Shown: piece after piece, positions 49,295-59,983 of the stretch
Layout of the letters: every line of letters begins with the position of its first letter
How positions within the stretch are numbered: the stretch's first letter is position 1
Assembly (NCBI GenBank): GCA_027923505.1
Contig: BROI01000013.1
Span: 682,001 to 746,000 of the forward strand
Length of the DNA stretch: 64,000 nt
Direction: 5' to 3'
Origin: Mayamaea pseudoterrestris
Taxonomy: Eukaryota; Bacillariophyta; Bacillariophyceae; Sellaphorales; Sellaphoraceae
Notes under the pieces: generated by a model
Told to the model about the DNA's origin: nothing
The model's database searches: none
What the model saw: the letters and a program-made list of their open reading frames with translations, nothing else
Program-made: the position numbers and the translations under genes

Positions 49295-50862
49295 ATGAGT
49301 GTTTCAAATGACGCGGCGGGATTCCAGCAATTTGTTGATAACAAGATGGCGTATGCTCACATGGTCAAACTACATATTGACAAGGAATTCATTAACCGAA
49401 TGCTGTTACTAGCGAGCAATGATGCTGCGAAAGTATTGGAGTCTATTCCCAAAGACGAAATCGCTCATGTTAGCTACGACGAGGGGGGTTTGCCCGTGCT
49501 ATATGCAAATACTCACGAAGCTCGACAGCATTTTCATCAGCTTTGCTGCTTCCTTCAGTCGTTGCCAAACGTGAGCGACGCCTGCTTGCTACTGCAAGAT
49601 CATGTTGGCACGCGATTGGGCGACATAGCCCGCAGTATGCCTCACCTTACCAGCATGACAATTTTGCCGCGCTTATGTCAAGGCGAAAATGTGTCCGACC
49701 TGGCTGTGGGGCTCCGTCACCATTCGTCGATTCATTCGATAGATATTCAGATCCAACCGGGCTTTTATCATGCTCTACTCCCGGCTTTAGAAACACTTCC
49801 GCAACTCGAATCGCTGACGCTAAATAATCCATATTGCACTATGATATCCATGCTCAACGCTGAAGCCGCAGCACGCCGCGCTGATAATGTCGCTGATTTT
49901 GCACCGCAATTAAACCCGCAAGCGTTCCACGAGTTTGAGCAATTGGCTGCTCAAGTGCCAAATGACAACGACGAGCAAGGATTGGAGGAATTCGATCCCG
50001 AAAACATGACAGCTATCAACTCGCTAGCGGTGGCGCAAGTTTTACAAACCTCCTCCCTTCGCGTAACTGTTTGCGTGGTCTAGATTTTTCGTCTCATGAG
50101 TCGCAACAGCACCTTTGTACCGGCATTCGCAACGCTCGCTACACGGAGTTTAGTATGCATGAGTGTCGCTTATGCGACGCAAACTCGTTGGCAAGTGCAT
50201 TGGCCAGTCTGCAGGAAGTTAAGACGCTCAGACTTTGGATACTTCGATTTACAGACGACGCCCTGGCATCAATATTTTACAATGCTCTTGCAGTCGATCT
50301 TACGCGGCTCAATCAATTGAAATTTTTGGATTGTGGCCCATTCGACCCTGGGCACGTATCATCCATTGAGGAAGAACTATCGATGGCGGCTCTTGCTCAC
50401 GCAATAGCTTCGTGCCCTCGTATGACGGGCATGGCGTTTAGCTTAACCTCATATCCTGGTAGTATGGATGAAGCTTTGGCAACGTGCGTAAGGCGAAAAC
50501 CGGAGCTAAATCATATTTACGTTGGATGCCCGGAACTCCCTGAAAATCAGCAGCCTTATGAATCTCCACTTTTACTGCAGGCCCTGAAAGCCCACTATAC
50601 AATTGAAAGTGTTAAGTTGACGCATCCCCATGGGCTTCCACCGCCAAGGGATTCATGGGACGCGTCGTTGAAAGAGAATATTGCAATACTGCTCCGTCTC
50701 AATGCGTTTGGTCGGAAATATCTAGCAAATGACCCGACTGATCGCAACATCGGACTTTCTGTTCTCGAAAAAGCGAAGGATGATATGGATTGTCTCTTTG
50801 TTCACATGCGCGAAAACCCGCTGATCTGCAAGCGGGAGCATCCTGTTAACACGACACCATGA
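49295..50862 (+). pseudogene. LRR (ribonuclease-inhibitor-like) gene interrupted by a frameshift
   Basis: Two reading frames that belong together: 49295-50083 (starting MSVSNDAAGFQQFVDNKMAY) and about 50071-50862 (ending KREHPVNTTP). Both halves show repeats of the intracellular LRR type, e.g. MPHLTSMTILPRL, LPQLESLTLNNPY, LQEVKTLRLWILRFTDDALA and CPRMTGMAFSLTSY. At the junction the first frame reads AVAQVLQTSSLRVTVCVV and stops; the other frame continues LRGLDFSSHESQQHL, exactly what should follow SSLR in such a repeat. A one-base shift near 50065-50075 explains this. It could be a recent inactivation or a sequence error. A 47-nt intron (GTAACT...CAACAG) would also restore the frame, but it is very short and would delete a conserved repeat segment. 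These LRR proteins are common in diatoms; no function is established. Confidence 0.7.
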
Positions 50863-50967
50863 AGAGTGGTGTTGACGATGATCGAGTTGCTGTCTGGTTG
50901 TACACAATACTCATGAATGACAAACAAATACGTAGATATGTGCTTTAGCTGTCGTCTTTTTATTGCT

Positions 50968-52678
50968 CTACTCCTCATACTTGTCAAAGACCAAGGCGCA
51001 GTTTGTGCCACCGAATCCAAAGCTGTTGGACATGGCTCGAGTGAATGCGCCATCCTTTCGCTTCGTTAGTATATTCATGCCTTCAGCTTCGTCGACTAGC
51101 TCGTTGATGTTTGCTGACTCGGCCATGAAGCCGTTCTCCATCATTAATGCTGTGTAAATGGCTTCATGCACACCAGCAGCCCCCAGGGCGTGTCCCGATA
51201 GCGATTTTGTTGATCCAACGTTTGGTTGATAGCCCTTTCGCTCGAACAGTCGCTTAATGGCACCAAGCTCCATGACATCGCCGACTGGTGTACTTGTTCC
51301 ATGTGTGTTAATGTACTCGACTGGCTTGTCGCCATTGTTGTCGATGGCATTCTGCATGGCAAGTTCCATGCACCGCTCTCCGCCAACACCAGACGGCGCC
51401 ACCATGTCGTAACCGTCAGAGTTGGCAGCGTATCCAACTAGTTCGGCGTAAATTTTGGCGCCTCGTGCCTTGGCATGTTCCAGTTCCTCAAGCACCATGA
51501 TACCACCTCCTCCAGCAATGACGAATCCGTCGCGCGTCTTGTCAAAGGCTCGGGATGCCGTGGTTGGCGATTCATTGTACGAAGTGCTCAACGCACCCAT
51601 GCAGTCAAACATACTTGTGAATTCCCAGTTGACATTTTCCCCTGTTGTAGTACACAGCAAAAGTGAGCAACAAAATGGAAGGAAAAGAATGCGCCAAACT
51701 CGTCGTTAACATGTGCACGTACCAGCTCCACAAAAGGCAATATCCGACTTGTTCAATTGAATCTGCTCAAATCCCGTTCCAATGCAGTGCGCTCCCGTCG
51801 AGCACGCGCTACTAATACTAAAGCTCGGTCCCTGCACCTTGAACGCCGTCGCCAGGACGGCGCTGCAGGTGGATCCCATGCTTCTCGTCACTCGAAACGG
51901 TCCCACCTTGTTCTTCCACCGCTTGTTTCCCGATTGCACCGCCTCCACCGTTTCCACAATGTCCGGAATACTAGTGCCACCCTGTCCAATAATGGCGGCG
52001 ACGCGTGGATTCTCCTGGTACTGCTCCGGCGTGAGTTGCGAGTGTTCGACTGCCCGCTGCATGGCCACGTAGGCGTACTTGGCGTTGGTGCCCATGAAGC
52101 GCAAGTCCGACTTTGGAATGAGTTGTTTAAAGTCGTCGTCGTTCAAACTGGGAATGCCGCACACTTGCGACTTGATGCCGAGTTCGGCAAACTTGTCGTT
52201 GAAAGTAATACCAGCCTTGGCTTCGTATAGCGAGTCCTTGACATCGTCAAGTGTGTTTCCGAGGCACGAGACAATGCCCATGCCAGTCACGACGACTCGT
52301 CGTAGACCGGAAACGGCGTGGAGCGAGGTTGAGGTGAAGCGTAATGCAGCTTGTTCCAATGGGGCTGAAAATGAGGAAAGGAAAGAATACAATGTGAGTA
52401 AAACTACATGGATTTGACACTTGCATAGATGCATTGCATTCCGACCATGGCAGCAAATGAGCGACTGCAGCAGAGACTTTTTAAACGTTGCTTCTCGATT
52501 CGACGCTGCTGCTGTCGTCGTCGCTTTTGCATATTCTCGCGCAGCTTGTTGCACTCCAACTTTTATTTATATAAAAGCGATGCCTCAACGCACCTTTTTT
52601 AAATCCAAGCGTGGCTGGAGCAAAGGCCAATGTTTCGACGGATAGCAGTAAAGCGTAGAGGGTAATGGATTTCATCAT
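50968..52678 (-). CDS. KAS1: Plastid 3-oxoacyl-ACP synthase I (FabB-type KAS I)
   Basis: Three exons: 52594-52678, 51723-52364 and 50968-51641, introns 229 and 81 nt, predicted 466 residues. It condenses malonyl-ACP with acyl-ACP in plastid type II fatty-acid synthesis. Exon 1 encodes only the signal peptide and its end ([28 protein letters not shown]), with the diatom FAP plastid motif; the mature enzyme starts in exon 2 ([20 protein letters not shown]). The active-site Cys is about residue 216 ([14 protein letters not shown]), with His356 ([11 protein letters not shown]), Lys388 and His393 ([16 protein letters not shown]) completing the set. The segment [20 protein letters not shown] followed by [13 protein letters not shown] matches FabB more closely than FabF. 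The start at 52678 gives a clean signal peptide; an in-frame ATG at 52729 would extend it by 17 residues. It is head to head with KAS III. Confidence 0.95.
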
Positions 52679-53309
52679 GATAATTGTTCGAATGGTTGCA
52701 GAGTGACGAGTAAAGAGAATTGTCGTCAATGATCAAGACTTTAGTAGCAGCAGCAAGCTTTATCAATAATCCAAGTAGCAAGTGGACGACTATGTATTGT
52801 ATTTGTAATGCACGTCGACGAGAGGGAGATGATGTCGATCAATCCGTCGCGAAAGATCATCACGAGGCGGCGCGGTGGAAGGTGTATCTTATAGTGACGT
52901 ACGTCAGTCACGAATGTTTGTGGATCATGTTTGATGTCATAGGTCACGAGTAATTAATCATGAGTGCGCGGAAGAGTAGATTTACGCTCAATCTCAATGA
53001 CTTTTCACTCCCAATGCGTTTCTGGCGCGCCCGACCGCGCCGATGCCTTCGATCCTTTTTGCGAGTGGCAACATCATCGGCTCCATGCGTCTTGCTTGAT
53101 CAAACAAGCGACGACGACGTCCTCTATCATACGCGTCTGTAAACGAAGCAAGCGTTTTACTGCAGAGAAGCTGCTTGGAACAAAGGCGCTTCAACAGACC
53201 CATTTGGATTCATTTTCACTGCAGAAAGTCACTGCTGCTGCTTGCTCCTTCGACTGTCAAACAGACAGAAATCACTCGCTATCCGCATCACTATCTTATC
53301 CTAAATATC
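52679..53309. promoter_or_regulatory. Shared divergent promoter of KAS I and KAS III
   Basis: 631 bp separate the two start codons, with no other convincing gene between them. Two enzymes of the same plastid pathway read outward from it, so common control is likely. The one strong motif is the ACGT palindrome listed separately. Confidence 0.6.
52895..52906. promoter_or_regulatory. Perfect palindrome TGACGTACGTCA (bZIP/CRE-like)
   Basis: Two inverted half-sites, TGACGT and ACGTCA, abut each other, inside a longer symmetric context (GTGAC...GTCAC). They lie 217 bp from the KAS I ATG and 404 bp from the KAS III ATG. TGACGT and ACGTCA are the words of the CO2/cAMP-responsive elements described upstream of the Phaeodactylum carbonic anhydrase gene PtCA1 and bound by a bZIP factor. 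That it acts so here is inference. Confidence 0.55.
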
Positions 53310-54522
53310 ATGCTGCGACTATCAGTCGCCATTCTTGCATTAATTGCCATGCTACCAAACGCTAGTGCCTTTGCTCCAAGCAACAGTCGAAAAGCCTTTG
53401 TCGCTGGGTCATTCACTGCGAAAGCATCATCACCAACTCGTTTACATTCCGCCATGAGCTGTCGCCCGATTGGCATTGGCAGCGCGACACCAGCCACCGT
53501 GCTCACCAACCGCGACTTGGAAGCCGTCGTGGAAACGTCGGACGACTGGATCCAGTCGCGGACCGGCATATCGCAGCGACATGTACTGGTGGAGGGTGAG
53601 TCGCTGCGAGCGCTGTCCGTGACAGCGGCGCGGCAGGCACTGACTATGGCTGGCGTCGACGCTTCCGACATTGATTTTGTCATTTGCGCCTCGAGCAGTC
53701 CGGAGGACTTGTTCGGCGACGCCACGAGCGTGGCACATACGATTGGATGCACCACCAAGACGGTGGCCTTTGACTTGGTGGCGGCCTGCAGTGGATTCTT
53801 GTTTGCGTTGGTGACGGCGGGCAAGTTTCTGCAGGGAACGAACAAAAAGGCGTTGGTGATTGGAGCGGATGCACTGAGTCGGTGGGTGGATTGGGATGAT
53901 CGCAACGTTTGCATTCTCTTTGGGGATGGTGCCGCGGCCATGGTGGTGGAAGGGTCGGATCAGTCGGGTATATTGGGATATGCAATGCATAGTAACGGAG
54001 GTGGATGGGGTGAATTGAATACGTCGTAAGTGCTATAATGACTTTTGTATGGATTTTTGTATCGACGCAGTACAATTTTGACTGACCATCAACACTTTTC
54101 GCAGTTACAAGGGCGAAGCCCGCGTCGTGGACACACCAACACCCACGACACTCACGACTGGCTCCTACAACAAAATGGCCATGAACGGCAAGGAAGTGTA
54201 CAAGTTTGCCACGCGCGAAGTCCCCAAGGTGCTGCAGGAGGCACTCGACGACGCGGAAATGACGGTCGATCAGGTCGACTGGCTACTGCTCCATCAAGCA
54301 AACATTCGCATCATGGAAGTAGTGGCGCAACGACTGGGCATTCCCATGGAAAAAGTCATTACCAACCTGAGCAAGTATGGAAATACGAGTGCAGCTAGTA
54401 TTCCACTGGCGCTCGATGAAGCGGTGCGGTCTGGAAAGGTCAAGCCTGGTGATGTCATTGCATGCTCTGGGTTTGGAGCAGGTTTGAGTTGGGGCGCAGC
54501 AATCATTAAATGGGGCGCTTAA
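53310..54522 (+). CDS. KAS3: Plastid 3-oxoacyl-ACP synthase III (FabH)
   Basis: Two exons: 53310-54025 and 54105-54522, 79-nt intron (donor GTAAGT, acceptor TTCGCAG), predicted 377 residues. It performs the first condensation of type II fatty-acid synthesis, acetyl-CoA with malonyl-ACP. The start at 53310 gives a textbook diatom plastid presequence: signal peptide [20 protein letters not shown], then [10 protein letters not shown] with the ASA/FAP cleavage motif and a Ser/Lys-rich transit part. The mature enzyme follows ([20 protein letters not shown]). Catalytic residues are all visible: Cys160 ([13 protein letters not shown]), His302 ([14 protein letters not shown]) and Asn332 ([19 protein letters not shown]). 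Family marks also include [16 protein letters not shown] and the C-terminal [14 protein letters not shown]. The frame is open upstream to 53175, but that would bury the signal peptide. Confidence 0.96.
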
Positions 54523-54751
54523 ACTTGTAATGGCCATGCTACTACTTTTTGATTCGTAAATTAACTCTTACTCTTTGTAGTTACCTAGCGTTAACCAATA
54601 CCGGTACTATTCCTAGCGTTCTGCATCGAGGTTAAAGCGCTCATGAAAAGACATCTCTCGTATACCGCGGACAAAATGGCTTGATACGCGTTCGTCACTT
54701 CAGCGAGTCGCGCGCAGCGCAGTTTTGCGCAAAAATCTGTCGACAACCATC

Positions 54752-55808
54752 ATGGACATGATGACTACTCCTAGCACAAGCCCTCTGCCAACTCAGCCCT
54801 CCCTACACCAAGATGCCTTGTCTTTTGCTATTTATGATGATTATGATAATGATATTGACGATGATTCGCGCACCAAGGCGCATTCGTGCAGTACCGGCGC
54901 CGCCACGGTGCAAACCTTCAAGGTATGCTCAAAACCACTGACTCTCGCACTATCTTGATCGCATCGTATCGATGACGCGCACAGATTGTTTTCTTACGTT
55001 TTCACTTGGGTCCGCGGGATCTTTTTCCGCTGACAAACTGCGCTAATGATAATGCTCTTCCGTTTCGCATTCTGAATCATTTTAAGCCCATGGATCCTCA
55101 TTTGAGAGAAGCGAGAGGTACGTAGAGTGTAGAGTTTCACAGTCAGTGCGGTCGCGGTGTCATCTGGCAGCAGGCAAGACGCGCCAAAAGGCTTTTCATC
55201 TCTTCTCTCACTGACTCTTGAATTCCAAAACAGATCGCTTGAACCAGGAGCTCGACAAACTGCGCATAGTTACTGCGGCATATGTGGAAAGTATATGGGA
55301 CGAGTATGTTCAAGGCAAGAAAGAGAGTAAAAAGGATGTGGACGTCCTACTCGGCAAAATTAATGAGATTCAACGCGACCCGACACTTTCAACACGAGAG
55401 TGCGAATTTGCCATTGCCAATTTGAAGAATAAACGCCAAAAAATCGATGTCAAAGCTGCGGAAGAACGTTCACTTACCATCAGCACGACGGAGTCAACAT
55501 ACAAACACTGCAAAATCATTTCTTTACCAGGTTTCCATAGCCGTTTGCTTGATGAAGTGGACACATTGGTGGAAGCGAAACAGTGGGAGGCCTTTAAGAA
55601 ACATCGAACAATACCTGCTGCTGTTGCTGTCGCGACTCCCTCGTCGCTTACGGACGATTCGCGCTTGGTACAGTCAAGTGAAGATGGCAGTAGCGCCGTG
55701 CCTGCAGCTGAGGAACTGGCTGGCGGCACGCAAGTTGATGATGATGATGATGATGATAATTCAGCGGGAAAATTTGTATGTTTCAAAATAGGATGCCACA
55801 TCATGTGA
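54752..55808 (+). CDS. Unknown three-exon protein with acidic tail
   Basis: Exons 54752-54922, 54985-55117 and 55234-55808, introns 62 and 116 nt (donors GTATGC and GTACGT), predicted 292 residues. Start MDMMTTPSTSPLPTQPSLHQ at the ATG 54752. The second exon encodes IVFLRFHLGPRDLFPLTNCA, a short hydrophobic/aromatic block. The third begins as a long charged helix (RDRLNQELDKLRIVTAAYVE, SIWDEYVQGKKESKKDVDVL), continues helical to about residue 190, and ends acidic (VDDDDDDDNSAGKF). No family is recognised. A GTATGT at 55776 could be another donor leading to a small last exon from 55834 (reading MFTLLNERSK to a stop at about 55896), so the 3' end is uncertain. Splice joins keep frame and the helix pattern is consistent, which supports a real gene. 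Confidence 0.6.
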
Positions 55809-56149
55809 GCGTTCATCATATGGAGGCTCACAGATGTTTACATTACTAAATGAGAGAAGCAAGAGCAGGACGAATCTTAGAGAATGCATGTTTTAGTTGC
55901 ATGTCCTTCCAATAGTTTGCATTACACCTTTAGAGTTGTGTAGGCGCAGAGTTTTTTGTTCGCCTTGATCAAACATTCCACTCCATTCTTTCTGCCTCAC
56001 GAGATGCTCAACACTGAAAACTACTAGGGTATGTCACGTTAGCTAACAATAAGTAAAGAAGCGATCATGAAATAATAGTCGGACCGCGACACACATCAGC
56101 GAAACGATCATCCATCCTTTCGCTTGCAAAAACCATTCCTACTGTCACC
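55809..56149. other. Intergenic region
   Basis: Between two plus-strand genes. It probably holds the 3' end of the unknown gene (see its possible fourth exon) and the promoter of the SulP gene. Confidence 0.4.
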
Positions 56150-59100
56150 ATGGCGTCTATGGAAAGCAATCATGATAGCGACGAACATGATGATGACTAC
56201 AAGATGGAACGAGAAATCAAGACACCTGGTGCCGATCAACTGCTCAATCTCTTTGTTCCGCCGGCAGCAGGCAGTGCAGCAACGACTCCAACATCTGCTG
56301 CCTGTCATGAATCTGCTGCAAACGTTCCACCACCTCCCACGAACGACGACGACGAGCACGAACTCAAGACGCCGCATGCCAAAAGCAGTCGGCCTCTCGT
56401 GTATAACGAAGTAACAACCATGAGCGATGCGTTTCATGGCAGCAGTAGACTCGACGAACCGCAGCTCTTGCCGCAGCAACGATATCGATCGGCGTCACTC
56501 GCTGTTTCCGACTTGTTTTTGCCGAACAATCATAACAATCAGCAGCAAGACGAGAACACGGCGCTGCTGCGAACGGATCAAGATGCATGCGATGTAAATC
56601 AGTCGGCTGCCGCTGGTCCCTACTCGTCCTATTTAGCAGCGGCCAGCAACGGTTTGGACGATTCCACCTTTTCCGTCGACTTTCCGTGGCAGCAGCAGGA
56701 GTCGTATACTAATAACAACAATGGAAAGCAGCAGCAGCAATACGCAAGTGTCAATCGTGACTCCAACGAAAAGTCGGAAGCCGCATCTTGGTGGCAAGCC
56801 ATTAAAACGATTTTGCAACCGAGCACGTTGGCTGGTTCCGTGAGTAAGTGGACATGCATGTACGAGAAACGGCATTGGATGCGTTCAAGTATTGAAGATG
56901 TATTCTTGTTTTATAACTGCCTACTCTGACATTCTTTCTCCTCATCGCTCTCTCTCTCCATGACAATAGTGTTTGTCCTCTACCACGTGGTCTTTTGTTT
57001 GGCGAACGCCTCCGCCATTATTCGTCCCTCGCACCATGGCGCTGCTGCTCCCATACTGGGAGTCATGGCCAAGTTGTCCACGGTGGGAATACTCGTGGCG
57101 GGTCCGCTGCTGATACATAGATTGGGCAATGGCATTCCGGCGCTCTATCCCAGCATGGACTTGTTTCTGGCACCGTTTTTGGCGCAGGCGGCCATTCACA
57201 TTGACGAGTCACTCACGCAGCAGTATGCTGACGACAATAACAATAGTGAGGAAGCGTACCCGCTGAACGTATTCTTGGGCAGCTTTGTCGTGTTGGTCGC
57301 CATTGGCATGCTTCTCGCCGCCACGCTGCTGCAACTGGCCGCCACGTTCAAACTAGCGAGTCTGGGCACCTATTTGCCGTACAGCGTCCTGTGCGGATTC
57401 TTCTCGGCCGTGGGGGTGTTGCTGTGGGCGCTGGCCTTTAGCGTTGACAATAACGGCTTGACGTGGAAACATGTTTTGTTTTCGGGCAATGTCAAACTGA
57501 TTGGGAATTCCTTGCTGCATCACGTTCCGACGATTGGCATTGGCATTGCCATGCACAAGCTCGGTCCAAAGAATCCATTCTTTGTCATTCTGTTGATTCT
57601 GGTGACACTGATTGGATTCTACGCGGTGCTGTGGGCCACTGGGACGAGTCTGCACGAGGCGCAGGAGCAAGGCTGGTTTTGGTCCAAAAATGAGCTCGTC
57701 TACACACCAACATTTGCGACCAATAGTGCGGGCGTGACGAAGGGTTACTTTACGTTCGATTACGTGCTTTCATTGATTCTTCCTCCAGCGCCGCTTGACA
57801 ATTTTGGATCACTCATTTCTGGCTACGTCAATTTTAAAGCGGTGTACAGTGGACTTGAGAATATGGTGGCCCTGGCTTTTCTGTATCTGCTTCGGTCGTC
57901 AATCCATGCGTCTGCAATGAAGAAGAATGTTGGCAATCTTGTCCGCCGTATTCCAGTTCGAAGAATGAATAATACAGCACCTGGCACATACAATCTGCAC
58001 GACGGCAATAACGAGAGCAACGGAACGTACGCGGCAGCGTCAGAAATGATTGATGAACTGAAAGAGAGTGTCACGATTCTCAACCTGAGCTTGGCTGATC
58101 GGCAAAATATACGGATACAGCCCGGCGGCGCCAATCCAGATGCAAGGAACGGTCTACACCGACCAACTGACGAAGACGAACCAGTTTGTACAGAAGTTCG
58201 ACCGAAAACGCCGCAATTAACGCTAGAAGACATTTTCAAAGAGTACAGCTACGGGCTTTACGTTGTCGCCTTTTGCGGAGCCTTTGGTATCTGTCCTACG
58301 GTCGCGACGAGTACTACCATGTACGCTATTGGTGCCGATGGTCCAGCGCCACAGTACGGATCGATCATACTTCTCTTTGCCGTTTACTGTATCAACTTTA
58401 GTCTGGTACGATTCGTACCCAAGACTGCCTTTTCCGCACTGCTGGTGCTTGGCGCAGTCGACACGCTTGTAGTTTGGTTCATTGGCGCCTTTCGAAAGAC
58501 ACAAGACCTTGCTGAATTTATTGTCGTGCCCATCATTGTCATGTTTTCGCTGTGGATTGGTTTCCTCAAGGCAATTCTTTTGGGCTTTGCCCTTTCCACC
58601 TTTGTGTTTGTGGCAGCCTTTTTTCGTGTCGGAGTTGTCAAGTTTAGTTCTACTGGAATCGAAATCCGATCGAGAATTGAGCGGCCGCTAAATCAGTCCA
58701 TGTGGCTGGACACTCATGGAGACCTTATTCAAGTGCTGGTGCTTCAGAACTATTTGTAAGTGGTTAAACGTGCAAAGATTGTGCTGCACTGCGTCGCATC
58801 TCACAATCATGTATCGCTGTGCTCCAGATTCTTCGGCAATGCAAGTTCTATACTGAATTATATCGCTACAATGTTTGAGGAAGTTGACGAATCAACGCCA
58901 GATCGTTTCGATGTCTGTCTACCGCCGATACCCAAGATCCTACTTATTGACTTGTCGCTCATTACTGGCATGGATACGTCCACTCTCGACATCTTTAAAG
59001 AGATTCGGGCCATGTGTACAGCGCATGACTGTCAACTCTTTCTTTCCGGACTTTCGTCACGAATGCGAGCAGGGCTTGCTTTGGGTGGCGTCGTTCCGGA

Positions 59101-59908
59101 CAAGCGCGCTCGCGGAAAGAAGCGCATGACACTCTTTTTTACTGACCTTGACACGGCGCTCGGCAAGGCCGAGGATTTGCTTATCCAATATGAAATGGTA
59201 GTTACAACAACGTCGGATCGATTCAGATCTAGTGCCAGCGGATTTGGGCATGCTCTACGCCAGATTGATGAACTTCTCGATGACGACTTTACCGACGATC
59301 TTCGCGCACTGCAGCAATACGTCGTACCACTTGAACTGCAGCCTGGCGAACGCCTGTTTGAAAGTGATGGAGGTGTCGTACACGATCGATCTCGCGGCCT
59401 GTTCTTCATTGAATCTGGTCTGTTGAAGATTGAACGAGACTCAGGACGTTCACTGACGCATACACGAACATTTAGTCGCCACAACAGCCAGCAGAATTTC
59501 ACACTCAAGCGGGAGCATGCCAGAACTGGCTCGGTCGCTGTCAAAGCTTCTCTAGCCATTGCGAAGGGAATGATTGGTGGCGGCTCGGGCCAGCAAACCT
59601 TGCGCCTCGCACGCATTGGTCCAGGCTGGGTCTGTGGAACGTATGAGCATGCTTCTGGTCTCATGCCAAGCGGCATTACTGTTGCCATTACCAAGTGCCG
59701 TCTCCACCACTTGCCTTTTGACACGCTGGAACAAATTGAAACGGAAAATCCAGCGCTTGTGTTGAAGCTTTACAAGATGCTATCGTTGCTCATGGCCCGC
59801 CGTCAAGAGATAACGATTGAACACCTTTCGACCCTGCACAACATTATGAGCTCGCCCGCTCATTCCAAACCACTGAGTCGGGTGACATTGCAGGCACTAA
59901 AACGATGA
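56150..59908 (+). CDS. SulP family transporter with STAS and cNMP-binding-like domains
   Basis: Three exons: 56150-56843, 56970-58755 and 58828-59908, introns 126 and 72 nt (both GTAAGT donors), predicted 1,186 residues. Residues 1-225 are a disordered N-terminus with an acidic dileucine motif (DENTALL, about 134-140), the type used for vacuolar sorting. A SulP membrane domain of 10-14 helices follows (VFVLYHVVFCLANASAI through YLPYSVLCGFFSAVGVLLWA to GFLKAILLGFALSTFVFVAA), with a long cytosolic insert. The STAS domain begins LQVLVLQNYLFFGNASSILN across the third exon and includes ILLIDLSLITGMDTSTLD. A C-terminal region (LELQPGERLFESDG, GLFFIESGLLKIERDSG, then PFDTLEQIETENPALVLKLY) has the layout of a cyclic-nucleotide-binding fold. 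This build is that of fungal vacuolar YGR125W/Vsb1, implicated in basic amino acid storage. The substrate here cannot be deduced. Confidence 0.9.
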
Positions 59909-59983
59909 AGGATAGTTGTGCAAACATGTAGGTACTATAATTGTTGCAATGGGATGTTAAAACAAAACTCGCTAAACTTGTTT

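Noticed and set aside
50060-50083. A 21-nt intron (GTAACT...TCTAG) explaining the LRR frame break
   Set aside because: Far shorter than any intron here, and being a multiple of three it would not restore the frame.
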